NCBI GenBank assembly: GCA_002839825.1
Contig: PGYU01000005.1
Span: forward strand, 1 to 64,000
Reading direction: 5' to 3'
DNA: 64,000 bases
DNA from: Ignavibacteriae bacterium HGW-Ignavibacteriae-1
GTDB lineage: Bacteria > Bacteroidota > Ignavibacteria > Kapaibacteriales > UBA2268
Positions 34,045 to 43,120 of the stretch are shown one piece after another. Position 1 is the stretch's first letter; the number at the start of each line of letters is the position of its first letter. The translations under genes and the position numbers were made by a program. The notes beneath the pieces are model-generated. The model saw nothing but the letters and a program-made list of their open reading frames with translations, was not told the origin of the DNA and ran no database searches.

Positions 34045-36501
34045 ATGAAGACAAATCTAACAATAATATTATTTTTTCTAATCATTTCTCCAATTGCTTC
34101 TGCACAGCATGAAGGCCTGGAAATGAATAAAAATGAAAGCGGGCAAGAAGTTCAGCCTATAATATATACTTGTCCCATGCACCCGGAAATACAAGCCAAT
34201 AGCCCCGGAAACTGTCCTAAGTGTGGTATGAAACTGGTACAGGAAGAACAGATTCCACATACAAACCATGAGATGCATAAGTCATCAATGGAAAATATGA
34301 AAACTATTACAAATAATACTCCACCGCGAACTGTTCGCTACGATTTATTCATTGCCGATACGATTGTAACATTTGGCAAAAAACCAACAAGGGCTATTGC
34401 GGTAAATGGACAAATACCAATGCCCACACTCACATTCACTGAAGGTGATACGGCAGAAATCTATGTACACAACAACCTTGACGAAGAAACATCCTTGCAC
34501 TGGCACGGGATATTCTTGCCAAATCAATTCGACGGTGTTCCTTATCTTACGCAAATGCCCATTAAGCCCCACACAACTTATTTGTACAAGTTTCCGATTA
34601 TCCAGAGTGGTACACATTGGTATCACAGCCATACGGGATTTCAGGAGCAAATTGGCATGTATGGAATGTTCATCATGAATAAGCGCAATGAATGGGATAT
34701 ACCAACGCTACCGATAGTAATAAGTGAGTGGACAGATATGAATCCAAAAGAAGTTAACCGCAGTCTGCATAATGCTAATGATTGGTTTGCTATAAAAAAA
34801 GGGGCGGTCCAAAGCTATGCAGAAGCTATTGGCAAAGGGCATTTTTCAACTAAGCTTGCCAATGAGTGGAAACGTATGAATGCAATGGATGTTAGCGACG
34901 TTTACTACGAAAATTTTTTAATCAATGGTAAAAATCAAAATGAGCAACCGCAGTTCAAAGCCGGCGATAAAGTAAGATTGCGTATAGCAAACGGTGGTGC
35001 ATCCGATTATTTTTGGCTCTCATATTCAGGTGGCAAGATAACGGTTGTCGCTAGTGATGGCAACGATGTAGAACCGGTTGAAGTAGATAGACTGATTATA
35101 GCAACTGCCGAAACTTATGATGTTGTTGTAAGCATACCCAATAATATGAGTTACGAATTTTTGGTTACACCCGAAGACCGCACCGGCTCAGCGTCGTTGT
35201 GGTTAGGCAGTGGTGAAAAAGTACATGCAGCAAAATTGCCCAAACTAAAGTATTTTGCAGGCATGAAGATGATGAACGGCATGATGGATATGAATGGCAA
35301 TATGATTGAAATGAAAGGGATGCACATGCAAAACCAAGTAATGGATATGAATACTGTTATGTACCCTGAAATTACCGGTCACGAAAATTCAAAAGACAAT
35401 CATAACAAAGAAATGAATATGGACCACCACCACATGGAAGGCATGGATATGGCCATGGATAAAAGCAAATCGGATATTGTAACACTTAACTATGGCATGT
35501 TACGTTCAACCGAAAAAACTAAATTGCCGGACGGTCCTATAAAAGAATTAAAATTTGATTTAACCGGAAACATGAACAGGTATGTTTGGACTATGGACAA
35601 TAAAAAAATATCCGAAAGTGACAGAATACTTATCAAAAAAGGAGAAAACCTCAGAATTATATTATTCAACAACAGCATGATGCGCCATCCGATGCACTTG
35701 CATGGACACGATTTCAGAGTTTTGAACAAACATGGCGATTACGCACCCTTAAAAAATACCCTTGACATTATGCCGATGGAAAGAGATACCATCGAATTTG
35801 CTGCAACTGAAAGCGGGGATTGGTTCTTTCACTGCCATATTTTATACCACATGATGAGCGGGATGGGGCGAATTTTTAGTTATGAAAACTCACCGCCAAA
35901 TCCTGAAATACCAAATCCGAAATTGGCACAACGGAAATTATTTGCTGACGACAGGATGTTTTATTTTATGGCAAATGTAGGTATTGAAAGTAACGGAAGC
36001 GATGGTGAAGCCCTGATTGCAAATACAAGATGGAAACTGAGTACACTCTGGCATTTGGGATACAAAGATATTCACGGTTATGAAAGCGAAACAATGATTG
36101 GACGCTATTTAGGGCGTATGCAATGGTGGTTTCCATACATAGGTTTTGATTATCACTATAAGGCAGAAGGTGGTCCTAAAAACATTTTCGGGAACGAAGA
36201 TAAAAATTGGTTCGGACAAATAAGCAACAAGAATGAACGTGCAACGGTGATAGTAGGTATTGCTTATACATTACCAATGCTGTTTATTGCAGATTTCCGG
36301 GTAGATGGCGATGGCAAATTTCGTTTCCAGTTCAGTAGGGAAGATGTACCTGTTACCAGCCGATTACGCTTCAAGATGATGCTAAATACTGATAAAGAGT
36401 ACATGGCAGGACTTCGTTATATCATCACGAAATATATTTCCATCTCATCCCATTACGATAGTGATATGGGCTTAGGTGCAGGACTGACATTTACTTATTA
36501 A
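34045..36501 (+). CDS. multicopper oxidase with metal-binding N-domain and C-terminal barrel-like extension
   Basis: 818 residues. A signal peptide ending SAQH is followed by a heavy-metal-binding domain (41-64: YTCPMHPE and CPKCGMKL). The three-cupredoxin oxidase has copper ligands in LHWHG, HWYHSH, RHPMHLHGH and FFHCHILYHM. A Met/His-rich insert (MMNGMMDMNGNM, MDHHHMEGMDM) resembles Cu(I)-binding loops of CopA/CueO. The last ~190 residues (YRYI/ISSHYDSDMGLGAGLTF) look like the beta-barrel of CopB. Likely a periplasmic or outer-membrane cuprous oxidase for copper tolerance. No copper ATPase is nearby. Confidence 0.88.
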   Translation: MKTNLTIILFFLIISPIASAQHEGLEMNKNESGQEVQPIIYTCPMHPEIQANSPGNCPKCGMKLVQEEQIPHTNHEMHKSSMENMKTITNNTPPRTVRYDLFIADTIVTFGKKPTRAIAVNGQIPMPTLTFTEGDTAEIYVHNNLDEETSLHWHGIFLPNQFDGVPYLTQMPIKPHTTYLYKFPIIQSGTHWYHSHTGFQEQIGMYGMFIMNKRNEWDIPTLPIVISEWTDMNPKEVNRSLHNANDWFAIKKGAVQSYAEAIGKGHFSTKLANEWKRMNAMDVSDVYYENFLINGKNQNEQPQFKAGDKVRLRIANGGASDYFWLSYSGGKITVVASDGNDVEPVEVDRLIIATAETYDVVVSIPNNMSYEFLVTPEDRTGSASLWLGSGEKVHAAKLPKLKYFAGMKMMNGMMDMNGNMIEMKGMHMQNQVMDMNTVMYPEITGHENSKDNHNKEMNMDHHHMEGMDMAMDKSKSDIVTLNYGMLRSTEKTKLPDGPIKELKFDLTGNMNRYVWTMDNKKISESDRILIKKGENLRIILFNNSMMRHPMHLHGHDFRVLNKHGDYAPLKNTLDIMPMERDTIEFAATESGDWFFHCHILYHMMSGMGRIFSYENSPPNPEIPNPKLAQRKLFADDRMFYFMANVGIESNGSDGEALIANTRWKLSTLWHLGYKDIHGYESETMIGRYLGRMQWWFPYIGFDYHYKAEGGPKNIFGNEDKNWFGQISNKNERATVIVGIAYTLPMLFIADFRVDGDGKFRFQFSREDVPVTSRLRFKMMLNTDKEYMAGLRYIITKYISISSHYDSDMGLGAGLTFTY

Positions 36502-36520
36502 TCGGGACGAGACTAAATTC

Positions 36521-36579
36521 AAATCCCCCTTAATCCCCCTTTGAAAGGGGGAAAGCGAGCTTGCGAGCAGGGGGATTTT
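36521..36579. repeat. dispersed intergenic repeat R4 (reverse orientation)
   Basis: Reverse complement of the R1/R2/R5 element, between the convergent multicopper oxidase and WD40-like genes. Confidence 0.8.
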
Positions 36580-36581
36580 TT

Positions 36582-36633
36582 CCTGTCCTGTCAGTTCTTT
36601 CCCGTCCTGTCTTTGTTACAACTGACAGGACGA
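36582..36633. repeat. CCTGTC/GACAGG hairpin element
   Basis: CCTGTCCTGTCAGTTC, then CCCGTCCTGTC, then GTTACAACTGACAGGACG. Fourth member of the CTGTCAGTTG family, here directly beside R4. Confidence 0.6.
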
Positions 36634-36669
36634 GCATATTAACCCCATCTCAATTCTCCACAATAATTT

Positions 36670-37917
36670 TTATAGACTCGTTAAATTCTTTTGAAGAAAT
36701 TTTGCAAAAGTAAACACCTGCGGGGATTGATTTCGTGTCCCAATCAAAAGAATGCTTTCAACATTTGTAAGCCCTGATTTGGGCAAATCGAAACTAATTT
36801 TTATTGAATTATTTGCAGGATTGGGTGATGCAGTAATACTTTGTTTAATAGGTTCATAAATGCTAGTTGAGGCGTCTGGATTAAGCAAAACTACATATCC
36901 AATGTCATCATGTGAAAATCCTGTGAATTCCGCACAAATTCTATTTACTTTACTATTATAATCCATAGTACTAGGACAAAACTGATCAAATAAAGTTGAT
37001 TTTTTCATTTCTGGCAACTTTATCACTTCTATATAATCGGAAGGATATCCCATACCACTGGCAGCAATTACTTGATCATTGTCTATAAATAAAACAGATT
37101 CAACATTGATCCAACGTGTTTTAATATCAGCAATAAGTTTCCTTTCAGCAGTATCCCAAATTTTAACTTGATATCTATCACTACATGTTACCATCTTGGT
37201 ACCATCAGGGGAGAAAGCAGTATACATTGTTGCTGCACTCTTATGTCCCCAAAAATCCCCATAATAATCCCAAGTGCCGGAGTTGAGTAAAAAAGTTCCT
37301 GTTTCATCATTATGGTCAAGTTCCCCTACAAGCATTGCCAAGAATCTGTCATCATCAGAGAATTTGATTTTTATAAGTGAATAAGGTGGTTCTATTACTT
37401 TAACTTTCTCATAAGTGTTGACATCCCAAATATGTATTTCACCACCAACTGGGTAAGTCGTTTCAGGTTGCAAACTATAAGCAACTAAAGCAGCTATATA
37501 ATTCTCTGAAACAGTAATAGAATGATACCATTTTGTTCTCCATTCCTCATATCCTGCATCTAAGGTATGAAGTAATGCTCCGGTTTGCGTATCCCACACA
37601 TATAAAGAATTTCCCCAATCAGCCGCGAAAAGCCTTTTGCCGTCTCTTGATATGTCCAATATTTCAACCTGAACATCTCGTTCGACAAGAAGCCCCTCAT
37701 ATTCCATAACAATATCACCGGTTTCCGTCAATAGTTTCATTGGCTTAAATCCAGTTGCCGCCACATAAATAAATTCACCGTCAGGGCTGAATGTCACCGC
37801 CCTTACAATTCCCCCAATGTGCTTTTTCCACACCAAAGGGTCGGGGTCAGGCTCTTGTGCCAGTGAGGGGTTGCAATACAGCATTGCAACAACGAATAAA
37901 ACAAATGCTCGTTTCAT
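36670..37917 (-). pseudogene. WD40-like secreted protein with disrupted T9SS sorting domain
   Basis: About 415 residues from ATG 37917 (signal peptide KRAFVLFVVAMLYCNPSLAQ). WD-type blades carry TFSPDGEFIYVAA, LDISRDGKRLFAADW, LYVWDTQTG and TAFSPDGTKMVTC. Compared with the paralogue at 3-791, 61 bases are missing inside the sorting domain, just after the Asn-Val-Glu codons. The frame shifts and ends SILLIGTRNQSPQ to KNLTSL. The lost strand would continue in the next frame to an original stop near 36656. It should reach the periplasm but not be secreted by T9SS. Confidence 0.8.
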
Positions 37918-38036
37918 AAAATTCTCCCTGAAATACATTTTCCGTATATATACTATGACACATGAAAGTGTAATTTATCTCAAAATTAGGGAAAAAATTT
38001 CATTTCTGTCAACATATTTTAGGACTTAAAATGACA

Positions 38037-38135
38037 ACACACCCCCTAACCCCCTCTTGATAGAGGGGGAAAGGCTTTTGGGGCATTTTTGGCTGTCTTT
38101 CTCCCTCTCCTTCGGAGAGGGTCGGGGTGAGGTGA
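38037..38135. repeat. GC-rich palindromic intergenic repeats
   Basis: Two adjacent imperfect palindromes, CCCCCTCTTGATAGAGGGGG (38050-38069) and CTCCCTCTCCTTCGGAGAGG near 38102-38121, flanked by two copies of a GTATTTTAGGACT-like block at ~38014 and ~38156. No gene is seen in 37918-38361. Confidence 0.6.
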
Positions 38136-38178
38136 ATTGGTTTTCATTTTCGTCAATGTATTTTAGGACTAAGAAGAC

Positions 38179-38238
38179 AAATCCCCCTGCTCGCAAGCTC
38201 GCTTTCCCCCTTTTAAAGGGGGATTAAGGGGGATTTGT
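38179..38238. repeat. dispersed intergenic repeat R5
   Basis: Full-length member of the CCCCCTGCTCGCAAGC family with the AAGGGGGATT end block, next to GTATTTTAGGACT. Nearly identical to R2. Confidence 0.8.
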
Positions 38239-38361
38239 ATTTTTCTTTATATTTCTCAAGACTTTTTCAATTTTTCCCCATTTCCCAAACGTCAAAATAT
38301 GGCGTATAAAAATGTAGTTTTGCTATTGTAATTGTACCATTTTATTTTGGAGTATGGCATT

Positions 38362-39018
38362 ATGGAAACGAAACACAAAGTATTCAACCTGATTATTTTG
38401 GATGAAAGCGGCAGTATGGACTCTATCAAAGTCTCCACTATCAGCGGCTTCAACGAGATTATTCAAACGATTCAGGAAGTCGAAAAGCAATTTACTGAGC
38501 AAGAGCATTTTGTTTCATTTGTTACTTTCAACGGTGTCGGTATCAAAACTCTACTGTTTAACCAACCCGTTGCTACAATTCAGCCGATTGACGAACGGAA
38601 GTATCAGCCCAATTCTTCGACGCCACTATACGATGCTATGGGATACAGCATCAACAAACTCAGAGTAACTCTGCTCGATATGACTGATTACAACGTCTTG
38701 GTCACTATTTTGACAGACGGTGAAGAAAATTCATCTCGCGAATACAATAGCCGAAACATCAAAAACATGGTCGAAGAACTCAAAACTAAAAATTGGACTT
38801 TTACTTACATTGGTGCCAATCATGATGTCCGAAGGTCGGCTTTTTCAATTTCGATTGATAACACTCTGATTTTCAATTCAAATGCGGAAGATGTGCATAG
38901 GATGTTTGACCGCGAGAAATCTTCGCGAATGTCTTTCAGCCGAAAAATCAGACTGAAAGAAGATTTACAGAAGAATTTCTACGATGAAGAGCCGCCCGAA
39001 AATCCTCCTTCGGTCTGA
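38362..39018 (+). CDS. von Willebrand factor A domain protein
   Basis: 218 residues from ATG 38362. A stand-alone vWA domain with a complete MIDAS: Asp14-x-Ser16-x-Ser18 in DESGSMDS, Thr in SSTPLYDAMG and ILTDGEEN. No signal peptide or membrane helix, so cytoplasmic. Related proteins occur in stress or ternary-complex systems and bind partner proteins through Mg2+. It has no obvious partner here. Confidence 0.85.
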   Translation: METKHKVFNLIILDESGSMDSIKVSTISGFNEIIQTIQEVEKQFTEQEHFVSFVTFNGVGIKTLLFNQPVATIQPIDERKYQPNSSTPLYDAMGYSINKLRVTLLDMTDYNVLVTILTDGEENSSREYNSRNIKNMVEELKTKNWTFTYIGANHDVRRSAFSISIDNTLIFNSNAEDVHRMFDREKSSRMSFSRKIRLKEDLQKNFYDEEPPENPPSV

Positions 39019-39171
39019 AGGAATTTGGCTGTGATGTTGGGGTTTTAGTTCAATTTATTACTAAGTTGATAATTTATTTCATATTTTCGCATAAATTCTT
39101 TATTTTAGAATCTAAATTTTTGTAAATTGTGATTGAATTATGAAAAAGAATTCTGAGATTTGGAGAAAAGT

Positions 39172-40446
39172 ATGAATGTAAGAACTCAAGCGGAAATTGA
39201 CAAGATAACGGCTATTCGTCAAGATAAAATTTATAAGCGTCTGATGGACGGTGATACAAATATCACATTTGACGATGCGCTCGATAATGATATGATATTG
39301 AATATGGGACCCCAACATCCCGCTACTCATGGTGTATTGCGCGTTCTGCTTCGCCTCGAAGGTGAAACGATTTTGCGTTGTGTGCCTGAATTGGGCTATT
39401 TGCATCGCGGTTACGAAAAATTAGCCGAAAACGTGACTTATCACGAATTTATCCCGCATACTGACCGATTAGACTATCTATCGCCAATGTCCAACAATAC
39501 TGCGATTGCTCTTGCTATCGAGAATTCGCTCGGTATAGAAGCCTCGCCTCGTGCACAATGGATACGCGTTTTAGTTTCGGAAATGGCTCGAATCTCGTCC
39601 CACTTGATGGCGATGGGTGCCACTTGTATGGACGTTGGAGCGTTGACTGTGCTGATTTGGACTTTCACAGAGCGCGAAAAATTATACGATATTTTCGAGT
39701 TGATTTGCGGAGCAAGGTTCACCACGAGCTATACTCGCATTGGTGGCGTTGCAAACGATATTAACGATGCTACGATTGAAAAACTTCGTGATTGGGTAGC
39801 TCAATTCCCCGCTCAATTAGAAAAATCAGAAAAACTTGTTCATCGTAATTCTATTTTTATCAAAAGAGTTGCCGGTATCGGTGTTATAAGTCCCGAATTA
39901 GCTGTCCAATATGGTCTGACCGGACCTTGTTTGCGCGGTTCCGGAATTCCGAGAGACATTCGTCGTGATATGCCGTATTTGGTTTATGACAAACTCGATT
40001 TCGACGTCATAACTTATCCCGAAGGGGATTGCTGGTCTCGATATATGGTTAGAGTTGATGAGATGAGGGAAAGTATCAAGATTATTACTCAAGTGCTCGA
40101 CCAAATGCCAAAAGGTCCGGTGCTTGCGAATGAACCTAAGAAGGTATTACCACGTAAAAACGAAATTTACACCAAAATGGAAGAGTTGATACACGATTTC
40201 ATGTTGATTAATTTTGGTGCTGCACCTGTTCCGGGCGAGACTTACACTGCTATTGAAGCTCCGAAAGGTGAACTCGGTTTCTTTATAGTTTCTGACGGTA
40301 CCGGACACCCATGGAAGATGAAAATTCGTTCGCCATCGGCATCTAATTTGCAAGCACTGCCTCATTTTGTCGAAGGCTCTATGCTCTCGGATGTGGTTGC
40401 TTGTATTGGTTCGATTGACCCGGTTATGGGCGAAGCTGATAAGTAG
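39172..40446 (+). CDS. nuoD: NADH-quinone oxidoreductase subunit D
   Basis: 424 residues from ATG 39172. The 49-kDa subunit of respiratory complex I, in the peripheral arm at the quinone site. Conserved NMGPQHPATHGVLR (quinone-site His), HRGYEKLAE, DRLDYLSPM, and a C-terminus close to IGSIDPVMGEADK. Length is normal and the sequence intact. Unusually, no other nuo gene lies on either side: a vWA gene precedes it and a regulator gene follows convergently. The other subunits must be elsewhere. Confidence 0.93.
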   Translation: MNVRTQAEIDKITAIRQDKIYKRLMDGDTNITFDDALDNDMILNMGPQHPATHGVLRVLLRLEGETILRCVPELGYLHRGYEKLAENVTYHEFIPHTDRLDYLSPMSNNTAIALAIENSLGIEASPRAQWIRVLVSEMARISSHLMAMGATCMDVGALTVLIWTFTEREKLYDIFELICGARFTTSYTRIGGVANDINDATIEKLRDWVAQFPAQLEKSEKLVHRNSIFIKRVAGIGVISPELAVQYGLTGPCLRGSGIPRDIRRDMPYLVYDKLDFDVITYPEGDCWSRYMVRVDEMRESIKIITQVLDQMPKGPVLANEPKKVLPRKNEIYTKMEELIHDFMLINFGAAPVPGETYTAIEAPKGELGFFIVSDGTGHPWKMKIRSPSASNLQALPHFVEGSMLSDVVACIGSIDPVMGEADK

Positions 40447-40493
40447 GATTTGGTTTAAATACAAAAAAAAAATGGTTGATATTTTTTAAGATG

Positions 40494-41057
40494 TCAACCA
40501 ATTTCGTTTATAGACTGTCTGCGCTTCTTCCGGAGTGTTTTAAAATGGGTAGGGGATAAGCCTGTTACTTTTTTGAACTGAGTCGAAAGATGTTGAACGC
40601 TGCTATAGTTAAGTTTCCAAGCGATTTCGCTTATATTTAGCTCATCGTAAACAAGCAGCTCTTTAACGCGTTCAATCTTATGCTTGATTACAAATTGTTG
40701 TATTGTAACACCTGTCACTTCGGAAAAGAGGTTTGATAGATAGGTGTAATCCAAATGAAGTTTTTCACTCAAAACTTCCGAAAAGTGTACCGGTTCCATA
40801 TCTTCTGTATAGTGAACCATTTCAATTATTACATTTTTGATTTTTTCAATTATTTGACTTTTCCTATTATTCATAAGTTCCAGTCCGGATCTTCTTAAGT
40901 TAAAGTCGAGTTTTTCCTTATCCTCATCACTCATGTCTTCGCTAACCTCAACTTCGCCAATTGTGAGATTTTTATATTGAATACCTAAATTTTCCAATTC
41001 GGATGCTACTACCATCTTACATCTAATACACACCATATATTTTATGTATAATTTCAT
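40494..41057 (-). CDS. AraC-family regulator with HMA-like N-terminal domain
   Basis: 187 residues. The first ~70 (LYIKYMVCIRCKMVVASELE, then TIGEVEVSE) resemble a heavy-metal-associated ferredoxin-like fold whose metal loop is CxxC (CIRC). The C-terminal ~100 residues are an AraC DNA-binding domain with two helix-turn-helix units (LHLDYTYLSNLFSEVTG and ISEIAWKLNYSSVQHLSTQF). Probably a transcription factor sensing a metal or redox state through the Cys pair. Its targets are unknown. Confidence 0.82.
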   Translation of the reverse strand: MKLYIKYMVCIRCKMVVASELENLGIQYKNLTIGEVEVSEDMSDEDKEKLDFNLRRSGLELMNNRKSQIIEKIKNVIIEMVHYTEDMEPVHFSEVLSEKLHLDYTYLSNLFSEVTGVTIQQFVIKHKIERVKELLVYDELNISEIAWKLNYSSVQHLSTQFKKVTGLSPTHFKTLRKKRRQSINEIG

Positions 41058-41362
41058 ATAGAATCTAATTCTTTAATTCAAAGTTTGTGCTGTCGTTATA
41101 AATCGTAATCGTATAAAAACGTTGTCATTGTAATTTTTTCTTAATAATCTTACTAGTTTATCAAGATTATAAAGTCAGTCGTTTGTACCTCTAAGTTATT
41201 TTAAATCAATTCATTATTAAAAAAACCCAGAGTTCGTCAAAGTTAGAATTTAAATTAGCTACAAATTTATTCATACAAAGAACAAACTCTGGAATTTAAA
41301 ATAGCGTCAAACATAGATTAGAATTCAATTTAAATGTATCCTAATTTTTGTTTGTATCAAGA
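41058..41362. other. AT-rich intergenic region with a weak inverted repeat
   Basis: No gene seen. CCAGAGTT (41227-41234) and AACTCTGG (41285-41292) form distant 8-base arms, and TAGAATT-type segments recur nearby. It lies upstream of the AraC-type regulator gene and may hold its promoter. Confidence 0.35.
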
Positions 41363-41869
41363 CTAAAAGTAGTAGCGAAATCCAAGTGCGCCTTCAAAAT
41401 TAGTTCTTATGGGCGAAGGAATACCTAACATTAAGCCAACTTCAACAAAGAACTCGAGAGGAGCAGTTCTTGGAACAATATTGATACCAACAAGCCCACG
41501 GACACCGAAACCTAATTCGTCATCTTCTTTATACCAAGTTTTGCCTTTGTTGCTGTACCACCAACCGCCACTTTCGCCAATACCAATAGCCACACCGGGT
41601 CCTGCATACATATTGACTACTTTTGAATTGAAAGCATTGAAATGCCACAAATAATCAACACCCACTCTGATATTTCCCAAATAGGAACTTCCAAGACTTA
41701 AAGCAAAAGCTCTGTCATTGTGTGACCAAATTTTTGCTGTCAAGCCGGATGGTTCGCCAGCCATCAATCCCAATCCGAAATCTCTACCTTGCGGGGCGAA
41801 GGATTTGGATGTTTGAACTGACATCATAAGGAAAAGAGAAATCAATAATCCTGTAATAAAAATCTTCAT
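41363..41869 (-). CDS. outer-membrane protein of unknown function (168 aa)
   Basis: A signal peptide (KIFITGLLISLFLMMSVQTSKSFA) is followed by a small beta-barrel: FGLGLMAGEPSGLTAKIW, AFALSLGSSYLG, VRVGVDYLWHF-like strands, MYAGPGVAIGIG, FGVRGLVGINIV and a C-terminal Phe (GFRYYF). This GEPSGL-type barrel is common and unnamed in Bacteroidota. Surface location is inferred. Confidence 0.78.
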   Translation of the reverse strand: MKIFITGLLISLFLMMSVQTSKSFAPQGRDFGLGLMAGEPSGLTAKIWSHNDRAFALSLGSSYLGNIRVGVDYLWHFNAFNSKVVNMYAGPGVAIGIGESGGWWYSNKGKTWYKEDDELGFGVRGLVGINIVPRTAPLEFFVEVGLMLGIPSPIRTNFEGALGFRYYF

Positions 41870-41983
41870 CTTAATTCTCCCTGGGATTTATATAATATAT
41901 CCCAAATATATGTTTGTAAAATTGAATCAATACGCCGCCAATCACATTTAAATAAGACAGAGTAACGGCTCCAAAGTTTTCAC

Positions 41984-42628
41984 TTATTGAAACCTGTAAC
42001 CAACTGTAAATTGCACCCAAGAATTTCTATATCGTGGGGTATGCGAATTGCCGTCCCCATGATTTTGGTGCAAATCCCAACCTAATCTTGTTCCAAAAAC
42101 AAGTTGGTCCATGTTAACATCTAATCCAATTAAGAATGATAGAGTGTTGTTTCTGATGTTGTCATTTTCAAATTCCTGCTCCTGTTCTACTGTAGTCAGA
42201 GCATTCTCGAACACATCAGTTTGTTTGACCAAGTATGAATACTGCGGTCCGGCTACAATTGTGATTTCTTTAATCGGTCTCAAAGTTGCCAACAATGGTA
42301 TAGCTATATAATTCGTAGTTCTGGTTAAGCGATAATCGCCACCGAGAATTTTACCACTACCTTCAAAACCTTTCTGAGAAAACAGCAAACCCGGTTGAAA
42401 TCCGACATACTTCCAAATCGGTATCGAAACGAAACCGCCAAATACCAAACCAAATGCTGAATTAGCCACAAAATCCTCGCCTTCGGAATCCCAGACATTC
42501 GAGTAGTTTACTCCGATTTTTAGACCCACGTGTAAAATTTCCCGGTGTTCTTCTGCTTTACTTTGAGCAAGATTAATAAATGTTGTTGCTAAAGTTGCCA
42601 TTATCAATATCATAATAAATTTTTTCAT
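41984..42628 (-). CDS. PorT-type outer-membrane beta-barrel protein
   Basis: 214 residues with signal KKFIMILIMATLATTFINLAQS. Barrel strands as in the PorT/outer-membrane-beta family: LHVGLKIGVNYSNVWD, FGLVFGGFVSIPIW, GFQPGLLFSQKGFEG, IAIPLLATLRP, ITIVAGPQYSYLV and a terminal FTVGYRFQ with the aromatic end used by the BAM machinery. Whether it is the T9SS component PorT or a general member is not decidable here. Confidence 0.82.
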   Translation of the reverse strand: MKKFIMILIMATLATTFINLAQSKAEEHREILHVGLKIGVNYSNVWDSEGEDFVANSAFGLVFGGFVSIPIWKYVGFQPGLLFSQKGFEGSGKILGGDYRLTRTTNYIAIPLLATLRPIKEITIVAGPQYSYLVKQTDVFENALTTVEQEQEFENDNIRNNTLSFLIGLDVNMDQLVFGTRLGWDLHQNHGDGNSHTPRYRNSWVQFTVGYRFQ

Positions 42629-42819
42629 GTTTCTCCTTCAAACTATTATTAAAATTTGGAGTGCTTTTTATATTTTCCATAGACAATTGTGATTGCCTTT
42701 AGATAAGCACATAAATACTTTTAATACCTGAACTCGTTATTGAATATTCAAACCTTAGAAGCATTGTGTGGTAATATTTCCAACCACAATTAGAAAAATG
42801 CTTCCTAGTGTAAAATACT

Positions 42820-42969
42820 CTATACGACTCTGCGACCTTGAATCAGTCTCACTAAGATTATAATTACGGCTACTACCAAAAGTATATGAATGAATCCGCT
42901 CATTGTAAATGAACTTAACATTCCGAGAAGCCAAAGAATAATCATCACTACTGCGATTATATACAACAT
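42820..42969 (-). CDS. lmo0937-family small membrane protein (49 aa)
   Basis: Starts MLYIIAVVMIILWLLGMLSS, then FTMSGFIHILLVVAVIIILV and ends RLIQGRR. Two membrane helices and a basic C-terminus fit the lmo0937 family, small inner-membrane proteins often linked to stress genes. GGAG seven bases before the ATG is a good ribosome-binding site. The start region is copied in the chimeric ORF at 43121-43480. Confidence 0.85.
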   Translation of the reverse strand: MLYIIAVVMIILWLLGMLSSFTMSGFIHILLVVAVIIILVRLIQGRRVV

Positions 42970-43120
42970 AAATACTCCTATAAAATTTATTTAAAAAACC
43001 TAAAAAATCATTTTCATTTCAAATTGTGTTAGTCGAGGCGGATTCTATCTACAAAGTTCTCTAAATCTTTTTCAAAGCTAAAACTCCGCTTCAATCTGAT
43101 ACAATTCTTGTTTTACTACT

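Noticed and set aside
36521-36633. Terminator between convergent genes
   Set aside because: The hairpins belong to repeat families also found in non-terminator positions; termination may occur here but is not their evident purpose.
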